Below are positions 48,721 through 57,040 of a stretch of 64,000 nucleotides of DNA, piece after piece. The DNA is from Streptomyces longisporoflavus (GTDB taxonomy: Bacteria; Actinomycetota; Actinomycetes; Streptomycetales; Streptomycetaceae). A program made the translations under genes and the position numbers. Location: contig NZ_BMTR01000001.1 of the NCBI RefSeq assembly GCF_014649775.1, forward strand, positions 372,001 through 436,000, given 5' to 3'. Every line of letters starts with the position of its first letter. The first letter of the stretch is position 1. The notes below the pieces were generated by a model. It saw nothing but the letters and a program-made list of their open reading frames with translations. It was not told where the DNA came from and ran no database searches.

Positions 48721-49044
48721 GGGTAGCGTCCGTCTTTCCACCGAGGCGTGAATTGGTTCACGCACAACTTAGGCCCCAACCGTGCAGGTGCGTACACCAG
48801 TTCAGGTGTTCGGCGAGTTCCGCGGACCGGGCCGGTGGCGGGCCCCTGGTCCTGAACCGGCTCGGAACTATCGGCTCCGCCGGTGCTGACAACGCCGAGA
48901 ACACGGTCGGCGGGCCCGGGGGCCGGGCGGAAGGGCGCGTCGGCGGTATGGCGGGACCTCGCGGGCTCCGCGAGGATGACCCCTCTTCGCGCGGCGCCCG
49001 GCGGGTTCCGCGGGGCCTGTTCGGTCGGCAGGGAGGGCATCGCG
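48721..49044. other. 324-bp divergent intergenic region
   Basis: Spacer between the DUF574 gene and the secreted GH16-like gene. It holds the GCGTGAA-TTGG-TTCACGC repeat near the DUF574 start and the AGGGAGGG ribosome site of the other gene. Nothing else recognised. Confidence 0.65.
48746..48763. promoter_or_regulatory. Inverted repeat before the DUF574 gene
   Basis: GCGTGAA-TTGG-TTCACGC, 7-bp perfect arms, in a DNA stretch otherwise without symmetry. Operator or 5'-UTR hairpin. Confidence 0.5.
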
Positions 49045-49950
49045 ATGGGAACACACGCGGCGGCGGCACGGCGCAGGCCGGTCGTGCTCGCGGCGCTCGG
49101 CACCACACTGCTCGCCGCGCTGCTTTCCGTTCCCAGCGCCGGGGGAGCGTCGCGGTCGGCCGACGCCTGCGGCGAGGCGGGCACCGAGCTGCCGCGCGGC
49201 GACTGCGGGCCGTTCTGGCAGGTCGTCGCCGAGGACTTCAACGGCGACCGGGTGCCGCTCGGCGCGTTCAGCGACTGCGACCATCACGCCGACACGTCCG
49301 CCGCGTACTGCGACGGCCTCGAAGGCGACTACCGCGACAACTGGTGGGCCTACCCCACCGGTTGGCGCGACACGGCCAACGACCGGGGCCGCGACGTCGT
49401 GGGTGTCTATCACCCGGAGGACACCGTGAGCGTCGGCCCTGCGCACAACGGCGACGGCCGGATGCGTATCCGGATGTGGCGGCCCGACGACGGAGGCCCG
49501 GTCCACGCCGCCGCGGTCGTACCGCGCGCGGTCATGCAGATGAAGTACGGCAAGTACAGCGCCCGCATCAAGGTGACCAAGCCGGCTCCCGGATACAAGT
49601 CGGCCTGGCTGCACTACGGCGGGGGTTGCGAGATGGACCATCCCGAGGGCAACTGGGCCGGTTCCCTCACCGCCTTCCACCATCCGTGCGGCGGTGGCGA
49701 ACAGGGCACGTTCGAGGGCGCCGACGAGTGGACCGAATGGCACACGGTGTCGACCGAATGGACCCCCGGACGTGTGCGGTTCTTCGTGGACGGTCAGGAG
49801 ACGGGAGAGGACACCCGCGGCGTTCCCGACCAGCCGCTGTCCTGGGTCCTGCAGAACGAGAGCGCTCTGGAGGGGCCGGGAGCGGCGCCCGGCAGCAGCG
49901 CACAGCTGGAGATCACCTGGGTCGCCGCGTACGCGTACGACTGGAAGTAG
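49045..49950 (+). CDS. Secreted GH16-like glycoside hydrolase
   Basis: 301 aa from ATG 49045 (AGGGAGGG upstream). Signal peptide of ~35 residues (RRRPVVLAALGTTLLAALLS, cut near GGASRSADA). A beta-jelly-roll follows, with YGKYSARIKVTKPAPGYKSA, the GH16 catalytic pattern ExDxxE as GCEMDHPEGNW, and TEWHTVSTEWTPGRVRFFVD. GH16 enzymes cut beta-1,3/1,4-glucans, agar or similar; the substrate is not evident. Four Cys in the N-terminal part may form disulfides. The Arg-rich n-region could route it through Tat. Confidence 0.88.
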   Translation: MGTHAAAARRRPVVLAALGTTLLAALLSVPSAGGASRSADACGEAGTELPRGDCGPFWQVVAEDFNGDRVPLGAFSDCDHHADTSAAYCDGLEGDYRDNWWAYPTGWRDTANDRGRDVVGVYHPEDTVSVGPAHNGDGRMRIRMWRPDDGGPVHAAAVVPRAVMQMKYGKYSARIKVTKPAPGYKSAWLHYGGGCEMDHPEGNWAGSLTAFHHPCGGGEQGTFEGADEWTEWHTVSTEWTPGRVRFFVDGQETGEDTRGVPDQPLSWVLQNESALEGPGAAPGSSAQLEITWVAAYAYDWK

Positions 49951-50054
49951 GGCCGGAGGGAACCCGGGTACCGCGCGGCGCCGGGGCAGGGGACCTCTCC
50001 TGTGGCCGTCGGGGGTGATGTTTCAGCGGGGGCAGTTCGGCAAACCGTACCAAT

Positions 50055-51020
50055 ATGGTGCAAATCGGCTATACGATGATGACCGAGCAGGCGGGCCCCC
50101 GTGCTCTCGTCGACGATCTGGTCGCGGCGGAGCGGGCGGGGTTCGACTTCTCCGTCACCTCTGACCACTACTTCCCCTGGCTCGAATCGCAGGGACATGC
50201 CCCTTACGCGTGGAGCGTCCTCGGCGCGGCGGCGCAGGCGACCTCGCGCATTCCGCTCATGACGTACGTGACCTGCCCGACGGTCCGCTACCACCCCGCC
50301 GTGGTGGCACAGAAGGCCGCCACGATGCAGTTGCTCTCCGAGGGGCGCTTCAGGCTCGGGCTCGGCTCGGGCGAGAGCCTCAACGAGCACGTGGTCGGCG
50401 AGGGCTGGCCGTCGCCGCAGGTCCGCCTCGAGATGCTCGAGGAAGCGGTGGAGATCATCCGCGCGCTGTTCACCGGCGACAACGTCAATCACCAGGGCAC
50501 CCACTTCGACGTGGCCAACGCCCGTCTGTGGGATCTGCCCGACGAGCTGCCCCCCATTGGGGTGGCGGTGTCCGGCGGCCGGTCCTGCGCGCTCGCCGGG
50601 CGTGTCGCCGACCTGGTCATCGCGACGGAGCCCAAGGCCAAACTGATCGAGTCCTTCGACCGGCACGGCGGGAACGGCAAGCCGCGCGTGGGCCAGCTGC
50701 CCGTCTGCTACGACACCGACAAGAACGCGGCCATCGCCCGCGCGCACGACCAGTTCCGCTGGTTCGCCGGCGGCTGGCCCGTCAACTCCGAGTTGCCAGG
50801 GCCCTCCGGCTTCGCGGGCGCCACGCAGTTCGTCACGGAGCAGGACGTCGCCGAGTCGATCCCGTGCGGCGACGACGTGGACGCCTTCGTCGACGCCGTA
50901 CGCCCCTACGCCGAGGCGGGCTTCACGGAAATCGCCCTCGTCCAGGTCGGCGGAGAGCACCAGCGCCCCTTCATCGGCTGGGCCGAGAAGAAGCTGCTGC
51001 CCGCCCTGCGCGAGCTCTGA
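50055..51020 (+). CDS. LLM-class F420-dependent oxidoreductase
   Basis: 321 aa. TIM-barrel of the F420-dependent glucose-6-phosphate-dehydrogenase-like subgroup: MVQIGYTMMTEQAGPRALVD, FSVTSDHYFPWLESQGHAPY, GRFRLGLGSGESLNEHVVGE, VRLEMLEEAVEIIRALFTGD. F420 is the expected cofactor; the substrate is unknown. ATG start without a clear ribosome site (the region before it reads ACCGTACCAAT), so it may be leaderless. It stands 104 bp after the GH16-like gene. Confidence 0.92.
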   Translation: MVQIGYTMMTEQAGPRALVDDLVAAERAGFDFSVTSDHYFPWLESQGHAPYAWSVLGAAAQATSRIPLMTYVTCPTVRYHPAVVAQKAATMQLLSEGRFRLGLGSGESLNEHVVGEGWPSPQVRLEMLEEAVEIIRALFTGDNVNHQGTHFDVANARLWDLPDELPPIGVAVSGGRSCALAGRVADLVIATEPKAKLIESFDRHGGNGKPRVGQLPVCYDTDKNAAIARAHDQFRWFAGGWPVNSELPGPSGFAGATQFVTEQDVAESIPCGDDVDAFVDAVRPYAEAGFTEIALVQVGGEHQRPFIGWAEKKLLPALREL

Positions 51021-51065
51021 GCCCGTCGCACACCGCGGCCGGACCCCGCGGCGGGCGCCGGCCGC

Positions 51066-51120
51066 CACATCCGATACCTGCCCTCACATCGGGTACCCGT
51101 GATCACACATCAGGTACCCG
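51066..51120. repeat. Three direct repeats with GGTACC cores
   Basis: CACATCCGATACCTG (51066), CACATCGGGTACCCG (51085) and CACATCAGGTACCCG (51106), spaced 19 and 21 bp, just before the small gene at 51140. They look like operator iterons. Confidence 0.7.
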
Positions 51121-51139
51121 CAACCCTCTGGAGCACAGC

Positions 51140-51562
51140 GTGAACGACACACCCGACCCCGCTGCCCCCATCGCGCAGACCGACTCCCCCGACCTGGTGC
51201 AAGTGGTACTCGGCGAGTGCTCGGCGGCCGACGCGGACGCCGTCTTCGGCGTGCTGCGCGCCCACTTCCCCTCCGACCGGGGCGACGAGGCCCCGCACCG
51301 GACGGAGCAGGCCCAGCCCGCGGTCTGGACCGGCGGTTTCCTCGCCTCGGCCAGCACGGGACCCGTGCGGGGCGTGCTCCTCGCGGGCTCGGTCACCGCC
51401 GACCTGCAAGGCGGTCCGGTGGCCGTGGAGCGGTTGCGCGAGACCCTCGAATCGGCCTTCGTCGTCTCGACCACCGGCACCGAATCCGGCGACCAGGAGG
51501 TGCAGATGCAGCTGCGCCTGACGGGCGCCGAGCACGGGGAGCCGCCGCTCCCCGGCCACTGA
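51140..51562 (+). CDS. Hypothetical protein
   Basis: 140 aa from the GTG at 51140 (GGAG upstream). Soluble, no signal. LVQVVLGECSAADADAVFGV, PAVWTGGFLASASTGPVRGV and VAVERLRETLESAFVVSTTG suggest a compact alpha/beta protein; no family recognised. The regular GC-rich codon use and the start signal argue that it is real. It follows three direct repeats and is followed by a strong hairpin. Confidence 0.68.
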   Translation: MNDTPDPAAPIAQTDSPDLVQVVLGECSAADADAVFGVLRAHFPSDRGDEAPHRTEQAQPAVWTGGFLASASTGPVRGVLLAGSVTADLQGGPVAVERLRETLESAFVVSTTGTESGDQEVQMQLRLTGAEHGEPPLPGH

Positions 51563-51573
51563 ACGGCCGCCCG

Positions 51574-51614
51574 CCCCGCCGCCCGCGGTCCGTCGCACGG
51601 ACCCGGCGGCGGGG
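51574..51614. terminator. Bidirectional hairpin
   Basis: Two nested perfect stems: CCCCGCCGCC/GGCGGCGGGG outside and GGTCCGT/ACGGACC inside, loop CGC. Between the convergent 51140 gene and the aldehyde dehydrogenase gene. Confidence 0.85.
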
Positions 51615-51629
51615 CCGAGCCGGCCCGGG

Positions 51630-51665
51630 GCAGGCTGTCAGCCGCCCCGGACCAGGCTGTCAGCC
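51630..51665. repeat. Direct repeat at the 3' end of the aldehyde dehydrogenase gene
   Basis: CAGGCTGTCAGCCG occurs twice, about 22 bp apart; the second copy contains the complement of the TGA stop (51660-51662). Confidence 0.75.
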
Positions 51666-53063
51666 GGGGTCGGAGGGGCCGTACCAGACCGTCGTGGCGT
51701 TGCAGAACTCGCGGATGCCGTGCCCCGCGAGCTCACGTCCGTAGCCCGAGCGCTTGACGCCGCCGAAGGGCAGGCCGGGGTGCGACGCGGTCATGCCGTT
51801 GAAGAAGACGCCGCCCGCCTGCAGGTCCCGTACGCAGCGCTCGATGTCCGTGTCATCGCGCGTCCACACGTTCGAGCTGAGCCCGAACGGCGTGTCGTTG
51901 GCCAGGGCCAGCGCCTCGTCCAGGTCCGCGACGCGGTAGAGCGTGGCCACCGGGCCGAACGCCTCCTCCTTGTGGATGCGCATCTGCGGGGTGACGTCGG
52001 CCAGGACGGTGGGGGAGTAGTACCAGCCCCGCTCCTGCTCCTTGGGGCGCTGGCCTCCGCACAGCGCGGTGGCACCCTTGGCGAGCGCGTCATCGACGAG
52101 CTCCTCCAGATCGGTGCGGCCCTGCTCGGTGGAGAGCGGGCCGACGTCGGTCTCCTCGCTCGCCGGATCACCGACGGTCAACTCCCGCATGCCCGCGACG
52201 AAACGCTCGCGGAAGGCGTCATAGACGTCGGCGTGCACGATGAAGCGCTTGGCGGCGATGCACGACTGCCCGTTGTTCTGCACCCGGGCGGTCACCGCCG
52301 TCGCCGCGGCACGCTCGACGTCGGCGCTGGGCAGCACGAGATAGGGGTCGCTGCCGCCCAATTCCAGGACGGTCTTCTTGATCTCGTCGCCGGCGGTGGA
52401 CGCCACCGAGCGCCCTGCCGGTTCGCTGCCGGTGAGGGTCGCCGCGGCCACCCGCTCGTCGCGCAGGATGTTCTCGACGGCGCCCGAGCCGATGAGCAGC
52501 GTCTGGAAGCAGCCCTCGGGGAACCCGGCGCGCTTGAAGAGATCCTCCAGATACAGGGCGGTCTGGGGCACGTTCGACGCGTGCTTGAGCAGACCGACGT
52601 TGCCCGCCATGAGGGCGGGAGCCGCGAACCTGACGACCTGCCAGAGCGGGAAGTTCCAGGGCATCACGGCGAGGACTACGCCGAGCGGGCGGTAGCGGAC
52701 GATCGCCCGGCTCGCACCGGAGTCCTCTACGTCGGCCTGCGCGGGGTGCTCGTCCGCCAGCAGGTCCTCGGCCCGCTCGGCGTACCAGCGCATGGCCTTG
52801 ACGCACTTGGCCGCTTCGGCCCTGGCCGCCTTGATGGGCTTGCCCATCTCCGCGGTCATCGTCTTGGCGATGGTCGCGTTGTCCTGTTCCAGCAGGTCGG
52901 CGGCCCGGTTCAGGAGCCGGGCCCGCTCGCTGAAGGCGCTGGTGCGGTACTGGCCGAACGCGGCGTGGGCGGCCGCGAGACGGCGCTCGACCCCGGCGTC
53001 GTCAAGCGGCTCGAAGGTCTTGAGCGTCTCACCGGTGGCGGGATCGACCGTGGCGATGGGCAT
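51660..53063 (-). CDS. gabD: Succinate-semialdehyde dehydrogenase-type ALDH
   Basis: 467 aa from ATG 53063 (GAGGAGGAG upstream). Oxidises an aldehyde, probably succinate semialdehyde, with NAD(P). PWNFPLWQVVRFAAPALMAG, GSEPAGRSVASTAGDEIKKT, catalytic Glu in VLELGGSDPYLVL, active-site Cys in NNGQSCIAAKRFIVH, and KEEAFGPVATLYRV. The NGQSC-IAAKR form and the GLPFGGVKRSGYGRELAGHG end fit the GabD/YneI subgroup. It may share a transcript with the upstream aldo/keto reductase. Confidence 0.92.
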   Translation of the reverse strand: MPIATVDPATGETLKTFEPLDDAGVERRLAAAHAAFGQYRTSAFSERARLLNRAADLLEQDNATIAKTMTAEMGKPIKAARAEAAKCVKAMRWYAERAEDLLADEHPAQADVEDSGASRAIVRYRPLGVVLAVMPWNFPLWQVVRFAAPALMAGNVGLLKHASNVPQTALYLEDLFKRAGFPEGCFQTLLIGSGAVENILRDERVAAATLTGSEPAGRSVASTAGDEIKKTVLELGGSDPYLVLPSADVERAAATAVTARVQNNGQSCIAAKRFIVHADVYDAFRERFVAGMRELTVGDPASEETDVGPLSTEQGRTDLEELVDDALAKGATALCGGQRPKEQERGWYYSPTVLADVTPQMRIHKEEAFGPVATLYRVADLDEALALANDTPFGLSSNVWTRDDTDIERCVRDLQAGGVFFNGMTASHPGLPFGGVKRSGYGRELAGHGIREFCNATTVWYGPSDPG

Positions 53064-53253
53064 GCCGCTCCTCCTCGGAACGTCTGGACGGAGTGCCTCC
53101 ATAACGCCCGAAGCCCGCGGCTCCGGGCATTGCGGGCACCGGAATTCACCCTAGAGCGACATGCCGGGGGAGGCATGCGCAGGGACGTAACGGGTGCCCG
53201 GACATGCGGAGCGCACACTTCCACGGCCGGTCAAAACCCCCTGGCGGGGCCCC

Positions 53254-54087
53254 TCAGAGGATCTCCAGGGGCACCTTGCGGACCGGCGCGGGGAACGCGG
53301 CGTCCAGCGTCTTGAGGTCCTCGTCGGTGAGGCTGATGCCGAGGGCGGCGTGGTTCTCCTCCACGTGCGCCGTGGTGGATGCCTTGGGAATGGCGATGAC
53401 GTCGTCGTGACGCAGCACCCAGGCGAGCGCCACCTGGAGCGGGCTGCTCCCGTGCGCGTCCGCCACCGCCTCCAGGGCCTGGTGGCCGAGCAGCCGCCCC
53501 TGCTCCAGCGGGGAGTAGGCCATCAAAGGCACCGAGCGCTCGCGGCACCGGGGGAACAGGTCGTACTCGGGGCCGCGGCGGGTGAGGTTGTAGAGCACCT
53601 GGTCCGTCTGCGGCAGGGCGCCCCCGGGGAGTTCGGCCAGGTCGTCGACGTCGAGGTTGCTCACGCCCCAGGCGCCGATGCTGCCGCGGTTCACCAGCCC
53701 CTCGAGCGCCTCGACGGTCTCGGCGAGCGGCACGCCGCCCCGCCAGTGCAGCAGGTACAGGTCGATGTGGTCGGTGCCGAGGCGGCGCAGGCTGGCGTGA
53801 CAGGCCTCGACGGTGCCGCGGGCGTCGGCGTTGGACGGCAGCACCTTGCTCACCAGGAACACGTCGTCGCGGTGCCCGCGAATGGCCTCGCCGACCAGCT
53901 CCTCGGAGGCGCCGCTGCCGTACATCTCCGCCGTATCGATCAGCGTCATGCCCAGCTCGACGCCCCTGCGCAGAGCGGCGATCTCCTCGGCGCGGCGCGA
54001 AGGATCGTCGCCGACGCGCCAGGTGCCCTGCCCCAGGGCGGGCACGCTCACTCCGGAGGGGAACGTCACTGTCCGAGCCGCTGCCAT
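53254..54087 (-). CDS. Aldo/keto reductase
   Basis: 277 aa from ATG 54087 with AAGGGA upstream. (alpha/beta)8 barrel with the catalytic tetrad: IDTAEMYGSG (Asp, Tyr), FLVSKVLPSN (Lys) and DLYLLHWRGG (His). IPKASTTAHVEENHAAL binds the NADPH phosphate. It reduces aldehydes or ketones; natural substrate unknown. 190 bp upstream of the ALDH gene on the same strand, so a linked aldehyde metabolism is possible. Confidence 0.94.
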   Translation of the reverse strand: MAAARTVTFPSGVSVPALGQGTWRVGDDPSRRAEEIAALRRGVELGMTLIDTAEMYGSGASEELVGEAIRGHRDDVFLVSKVLPSNADARGTVEACHASLRRLGTDHIDLYLLHWRGGVPLAETVEALEGLVNRGSIGAWGVSNLDVDDLAELPGGALPQTDQVLYNLTRRGPEYDLFPRCRERSVPLMAYSPLEQGRLLGHQALEAVADAHGSSPLQVALAWVLRHDDVIAIPKASTTAHVEENHAALGISLTDEDLKTLDAAFPAPVRKVPLEIL

Positions 54088-54220
54088 CGCGTATCCCTTC
54101 TCGTATCTCCGCAGGCGCGGATTCCGCGCTCTGTGTCGCGCACGACAGCGCAGGTGCCCGGGTTGATCCGATTCCATGCCCGGCGGCGCCCGGCCGTCAC
54201 GCCAAGAACATCACAACTGA

Positions 54221-54793
54221 TCACCACCAGTACGCGGGATAGCGCGGCGCGCTGGGCCGGGCGCACGAGGCGGCCCATCCCGCAAGGACGACCACGAGGA
54301 CGGCTCCGGCCAGCAGCGGCACGAAGGTGGCGGGGCGCGGCTGGTTCAGGACGATGACCACGGCGGTGGCACAGGCCGGGGAGTGCGGGGTGCGCGCCGC
54401 GGTCATCACGGCCAGCCCGATGCCCGCGGCGAGGGCCGCGGCCCAGGCGGCGCTGCCCAGGGCGGCGAGGACGGCGTAGCCGACGCCGGCGCAGAGCAGA
54501 TGGCCCGCGATCACGCTGCGCGGCTGGGCCAGCGGCAGGCGCGGGGCGCTGTGCACGATCGCGGCGGAGGCCGCGAGCGGCGGTATGAGGACCGGTTCGT
54601 GCACGACGGAGCCGACGGCGACCAGGGCAAGCAGAACGGCGGTGACGGCGCTGACGTTGTGCAGGGCGGTGCCCGCGGGCGGCGGGGCGGGGGCCCGGCC
54701 CGCGAGGCGGGGCAGGATGCGCGGACGTGTGGGCGCGGGCGTATCGGGCGCGTCAGGACGCGGGTGGGCAGGTGAGGGCGACGCCTCGACCAT
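54221..54793 (-). CDS. HPP-family membrane protein
   Basis: 190 aa from the ATG of MVEASPSPAHP (no clear ribosome site; TTG 54808 is the alternative). A 45-residue Pro-rich cytoplasmic N-terminus, then four membrane segments with the HPP family pattern: LIPPLAASAAIVHSAPRLPL, AQPRSVIAGHLLCAGVGYAV, ARTPHSPACATAVVIVLNQP. HPP proteins have been linked to nitrite transport in cyanobacteria and plants; here the role is unknown. Confidence 0.86.
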   Translation of the reverse strand: MVEASPSPAHPRPDAPDTPAPTRPRILPRLAGRAPAPPPAGTALHNVSAVTAVLLALVAVGSVVHEPVLIPPLAASAAIVHSAPRLPLAQPRSVIAGHLLCAGVGYAVLAALGSAAWAAALAAGIGLAVMTAARTPHSPACATAVVIVLNQPRPATFVPLLAGAVLVVVLAGWAASCARPSAPRYPAYWW

Positions 54794-55055
54794 CTCGTCG
54801 GTGCTCAAAGGAAAGACGTTCCGGGCTTCAGCCGACGGGAGACCCGGACGGCGGGATGGCAAAGGGCAGGAGTCGCCGCGAGCCGCTCCTGCGGTCGGCA
54901 GGGGGCGCGGCAGCATCGGCGGCCCTGGGTCGGGGCGTCCGCGTACTCCCCCGGGATTCTACGGAGCCGGGTCGGGTGAACCGCGGACAGGTCTGGTGAT
55001 CACCGTACTGACCAGGCGCGATACAGTAAACAATTTGTTGAAAGTGCGGTCCGGG

Positions 55056-55901
55056 TCACACTTCCTGGGTGCCGAGCACGGCGAGCAGGTCGAAAAGCCC
55101 CGCGCTGTCGGTGCCTACTGCGGGAGTGAACCAGAGCAGCCGCTGCCGGCCGTCCTCGCTGAACAGGTTGAGGCAGTTGACCTCGACCAGGCCCAGTGCG
55201 GGGTGGTTGAGGCGCTTGCGGTCGTCGCGCCGGAAGGCCACGTCGTGGTCGGCCCACAGCGCGGTGAACTCGGCGGAGGCGTCGAGCAGCGAGCCGATCA
55301 GTGAGGCGGCCTCGGTGTCCTTGGCGTCTCGTCTGGCGGCGGCTGCGCGCAGGTCGGCGACGAAGGCGCGGGATTGGCCCTCGTGGTCGGCCTCGGGATA
55401 CAGCAGCCGGGCCTCGGGGTCGGTGAACCACCGGTGGACGAAGCTGGCCCGCGCGCCCCGGAAACCCGACTGGTCCCCGAGCAGCGCCACCGCCAGGGGG
55501 TTCTGTACGAGGGTGACGTGCAGGTCCGTGATGACCTGCGCGGGTGTCGACGTCAGCCGGCCGAGCAGGTCGAGCATCCCCGGATGGACGTGCGAGGCGG
55601 GCCCGCCGCGCGCGGGCACCGGGCGGTCGGCCAGGCGGTAGAGGTAGTCACGCTCGTCGGCGGTCAGGCGCAGGGCCCTGGCCAGCGCGGCGATCATCTG
55701 CTCGGAGGGCTGCGAGCCGGCGCCGCGTTCGAGTTCGTTGTAGTAGTCCACCGACGCGCCGGCGAGCTGGGCCACCTCGTCGCGGCGCAGCCCGGGCACC
55801 CGGCGCCGAGGCCCGTGGGGGAGACCCACGTCGGAGGGGCGGATGCGTGCACGCCGCGAGCGCAGGAAAGCCCCCAGCTCGGTGTATTTCGCGGAACCCA
55901 T
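55056..55901 (-). CDS. XRE-family regulator with MmyB-like ligand domain
   Basis: 281 aa from ATG 55901, 7 nt after a CAGAAT box (in-frame ATG 55910 is the alternative). HTH_31 at ~5-75: LGAFLRSRRARIRPSDVGLP, VPGLRRDEVAQLAGASVDYY. The MmyB-like domain at ~95-270 (GRLTSTPAQVITDLHVTLVQ, FVHRWFTDPEARLLYP, FRRDDRKRLNHPALGLVEVN) is reported to bind fatty-acid-like ligands. It is divergent from an SDR gene, a common pairing, across a perfect 21-bp palindrome. Confidence 0.95.
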   Translation of the reverse strand: MGSAKYTELGAFLRSRRARIRPSDVGLPHGPRRRVPGLRRDEVAQLAGASVDYYNELERGAGSQPSEQMIAALARALRLTADERDYLYRLADRPVPARGGPASHVHPGMLDLLGRLTSTPAQVITDLHVTLVQNPLAVALLGDQSGFRGARASFVHRWFTDPEARLLYPEADHEGQSRAFVADLRAAAARRDAKDTEAASLIGSLLDASAEFTALWADHDVAFRRDDRKRLNHPALGLVEVNCLNLFSEDGRQRLLWFTPAVGTDSAGLFDLLAVLGTQEV

Positions 55902-55934
55902 GCCGTTCATTCTGCGTCCGGCCGGGCCGCCGAC

Positions 55935-55955
55935 CCAGGGGATGACATCCCCTGG
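55935..55955. promoter_or_regulatory. Perfect 21-bp palindromic operator
   Basis: CCAGGGGATG-A-CATCCCCTGG between the divergent MmyB-type regulator and SDR genes; 33 bp from each start codon. Confidence 0.85.
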
Positions 55956-55988
55956 TTGCGCCGGCCGGTGCCGCGCATCGTGGAGGAC

Positions 55989-56756
55989 ATGACTACGCAC
56001 CAACCCCCGACCACACCCCCTGCCTCCGCCGTGCGCGTCGCCGTCGTCACCGGCGGATCACGCGGCATCGGCCGGGCGGTCTCCCTTCAGCTCGCCCGGG
56101 ACGGCTTCGCCGTGGTGGTGAACTACGCCCGCGACGCGGCCGCCGCCGAGAAGACGGTGGCGGAGATCGCCGCCACCGGCGGGTCGGCGATCTCCGTACA
56201 GGCGGACGTGGCCGACGAGCACGCGGTCGCCGCGCTGTTCGACCGCGCGGAGCAGGAATTCGGCGGCGTGGACGTCGTGGTGAACTGCGCCGGCCGACTC
56301 GCGCTGTCCCCGATCGCCGACCTCGACCTGGCGGTGCTCGACGCCGTGCACCGCACCAACATCCGCGGCACCTTCGTCGTCGCCCAGCAGGCCGCCCGGC
56401 GACTGCGCGCGGGCGGCTCTTTCGTCGGGTTCTCGACCTCCGTGGTCGGCACCCGGTTCCCCGCTTACGGCGCCTACGCGGCGAGCAAGGCCGCCGTCGA
56501 ATCCCTCACGCTGATCCTCGCCCGCGAGCTGCGCGGACGGGACATCACCGTGAACGCCGTCGCCCCCGGGCCCACGGCCACGGACCTGTTCCTCGAGGGC
56601 AAGACGCCCGAGCAGATCGACCAGCTCGCCAAGACCCCGCCCCTGGAGCGGCTCGGCACCCCGGAAGACATCGCCGGGGTGGTCGCCTTCCTCGCCGGCC
56701 CTGCGGGGCGCTGGGTGAACGGCCAAGTCCTGCGGGCCAACGGAGGCATGGTGTGA
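55989..56756 (+). CDS. SDR-family oxidoreductase (FabG-like)
   Basis: 255 aa from ATG 55989 (GGAGGA immediately upstream). NADP-binding VAVVTGGSRGIGRAVSLQLA, NCAG, Ser in GFSTSVVG, YAASK active site (YGAYAASKAAVESLT), and end motif VNGQVLRANGGMV. Reduces carbonyls on small molecules. Control by the divergent MmyB-type regulator is likely; the tautomerase gene follows at 72 bp and probably shares the transcript. Confidence 0.95.
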   Translation: MTTHQPPTTPPASAVRVAVVTGGSRGIGRAVSLQLARDGFAVVVNYARDAAAAEKTVAEIAATGGSAISVQADVADEHAVAALFDRAEQEFGGVDVVVNCAGRLALSPIADLDLAVLDAVHRTNIRGTFVVAQQAARRLRAGGSFVGFSTSVVGTRFPAYGAYAASKAAVESLTLILARELRGRDITVNAVAPGPTATDLFLEGKTPEQIDQLAKTPPLERLGTPEDIAGVVAFLAGPAGRWVNGQVLRANGGMV

Positions 56757-56828
56757 CGGCGGGGCCGAGCGCCGTGCCGCACACCGGCGCCTTTTGCCGT
56801 AACGAATTCGATTCCTGAGGAGACAGTC

Positions 56829-57038
56829 ATGCCTTTCGCCAACTTCAAGGTGCCCGCGGGCACCGTCACCGCCGAGGACAAGAAGAAGATCGTCGACCGC
56901 ACCACCGACCTGTACGCCGAGATCTACGGCGAGCGGGCGCGCGCCACCACGGTCGTGCTCGTCGACGAGGTGGCCGACGGCGGTTGGGGCGTCGCCGGTC
57001 ATGTCCTGACCGCCGCCATGCTTGAGGGCGAGGCCTGA
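56829..57038 (+). CDS. 4-oxalocrotonate tautomerase-family protein
   Basis: 69 aa, the usual size of a 4-OT subunit. Pro1 catalytic base is present after Met removal (MPFANFKVPAGTVTAEDKKK), and the helix IVDRTTDLYAEIYGERARA precedes the TTVVLVDEVADGGWGVAG strand. It isomerises enols or acts on unsaturated substrates. Ribosome site GAGGAGA. Likely third member of the MmyB-type regulated module. Confidence 0.92.
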   Translation: MPFANFKVPAGTVTAEDKKKIVDRTTDLYAEIYGERARATTVVLVDEVADGGWGVAGHVLTAAMLEGEA

Positions 57039-57040
57039 AC

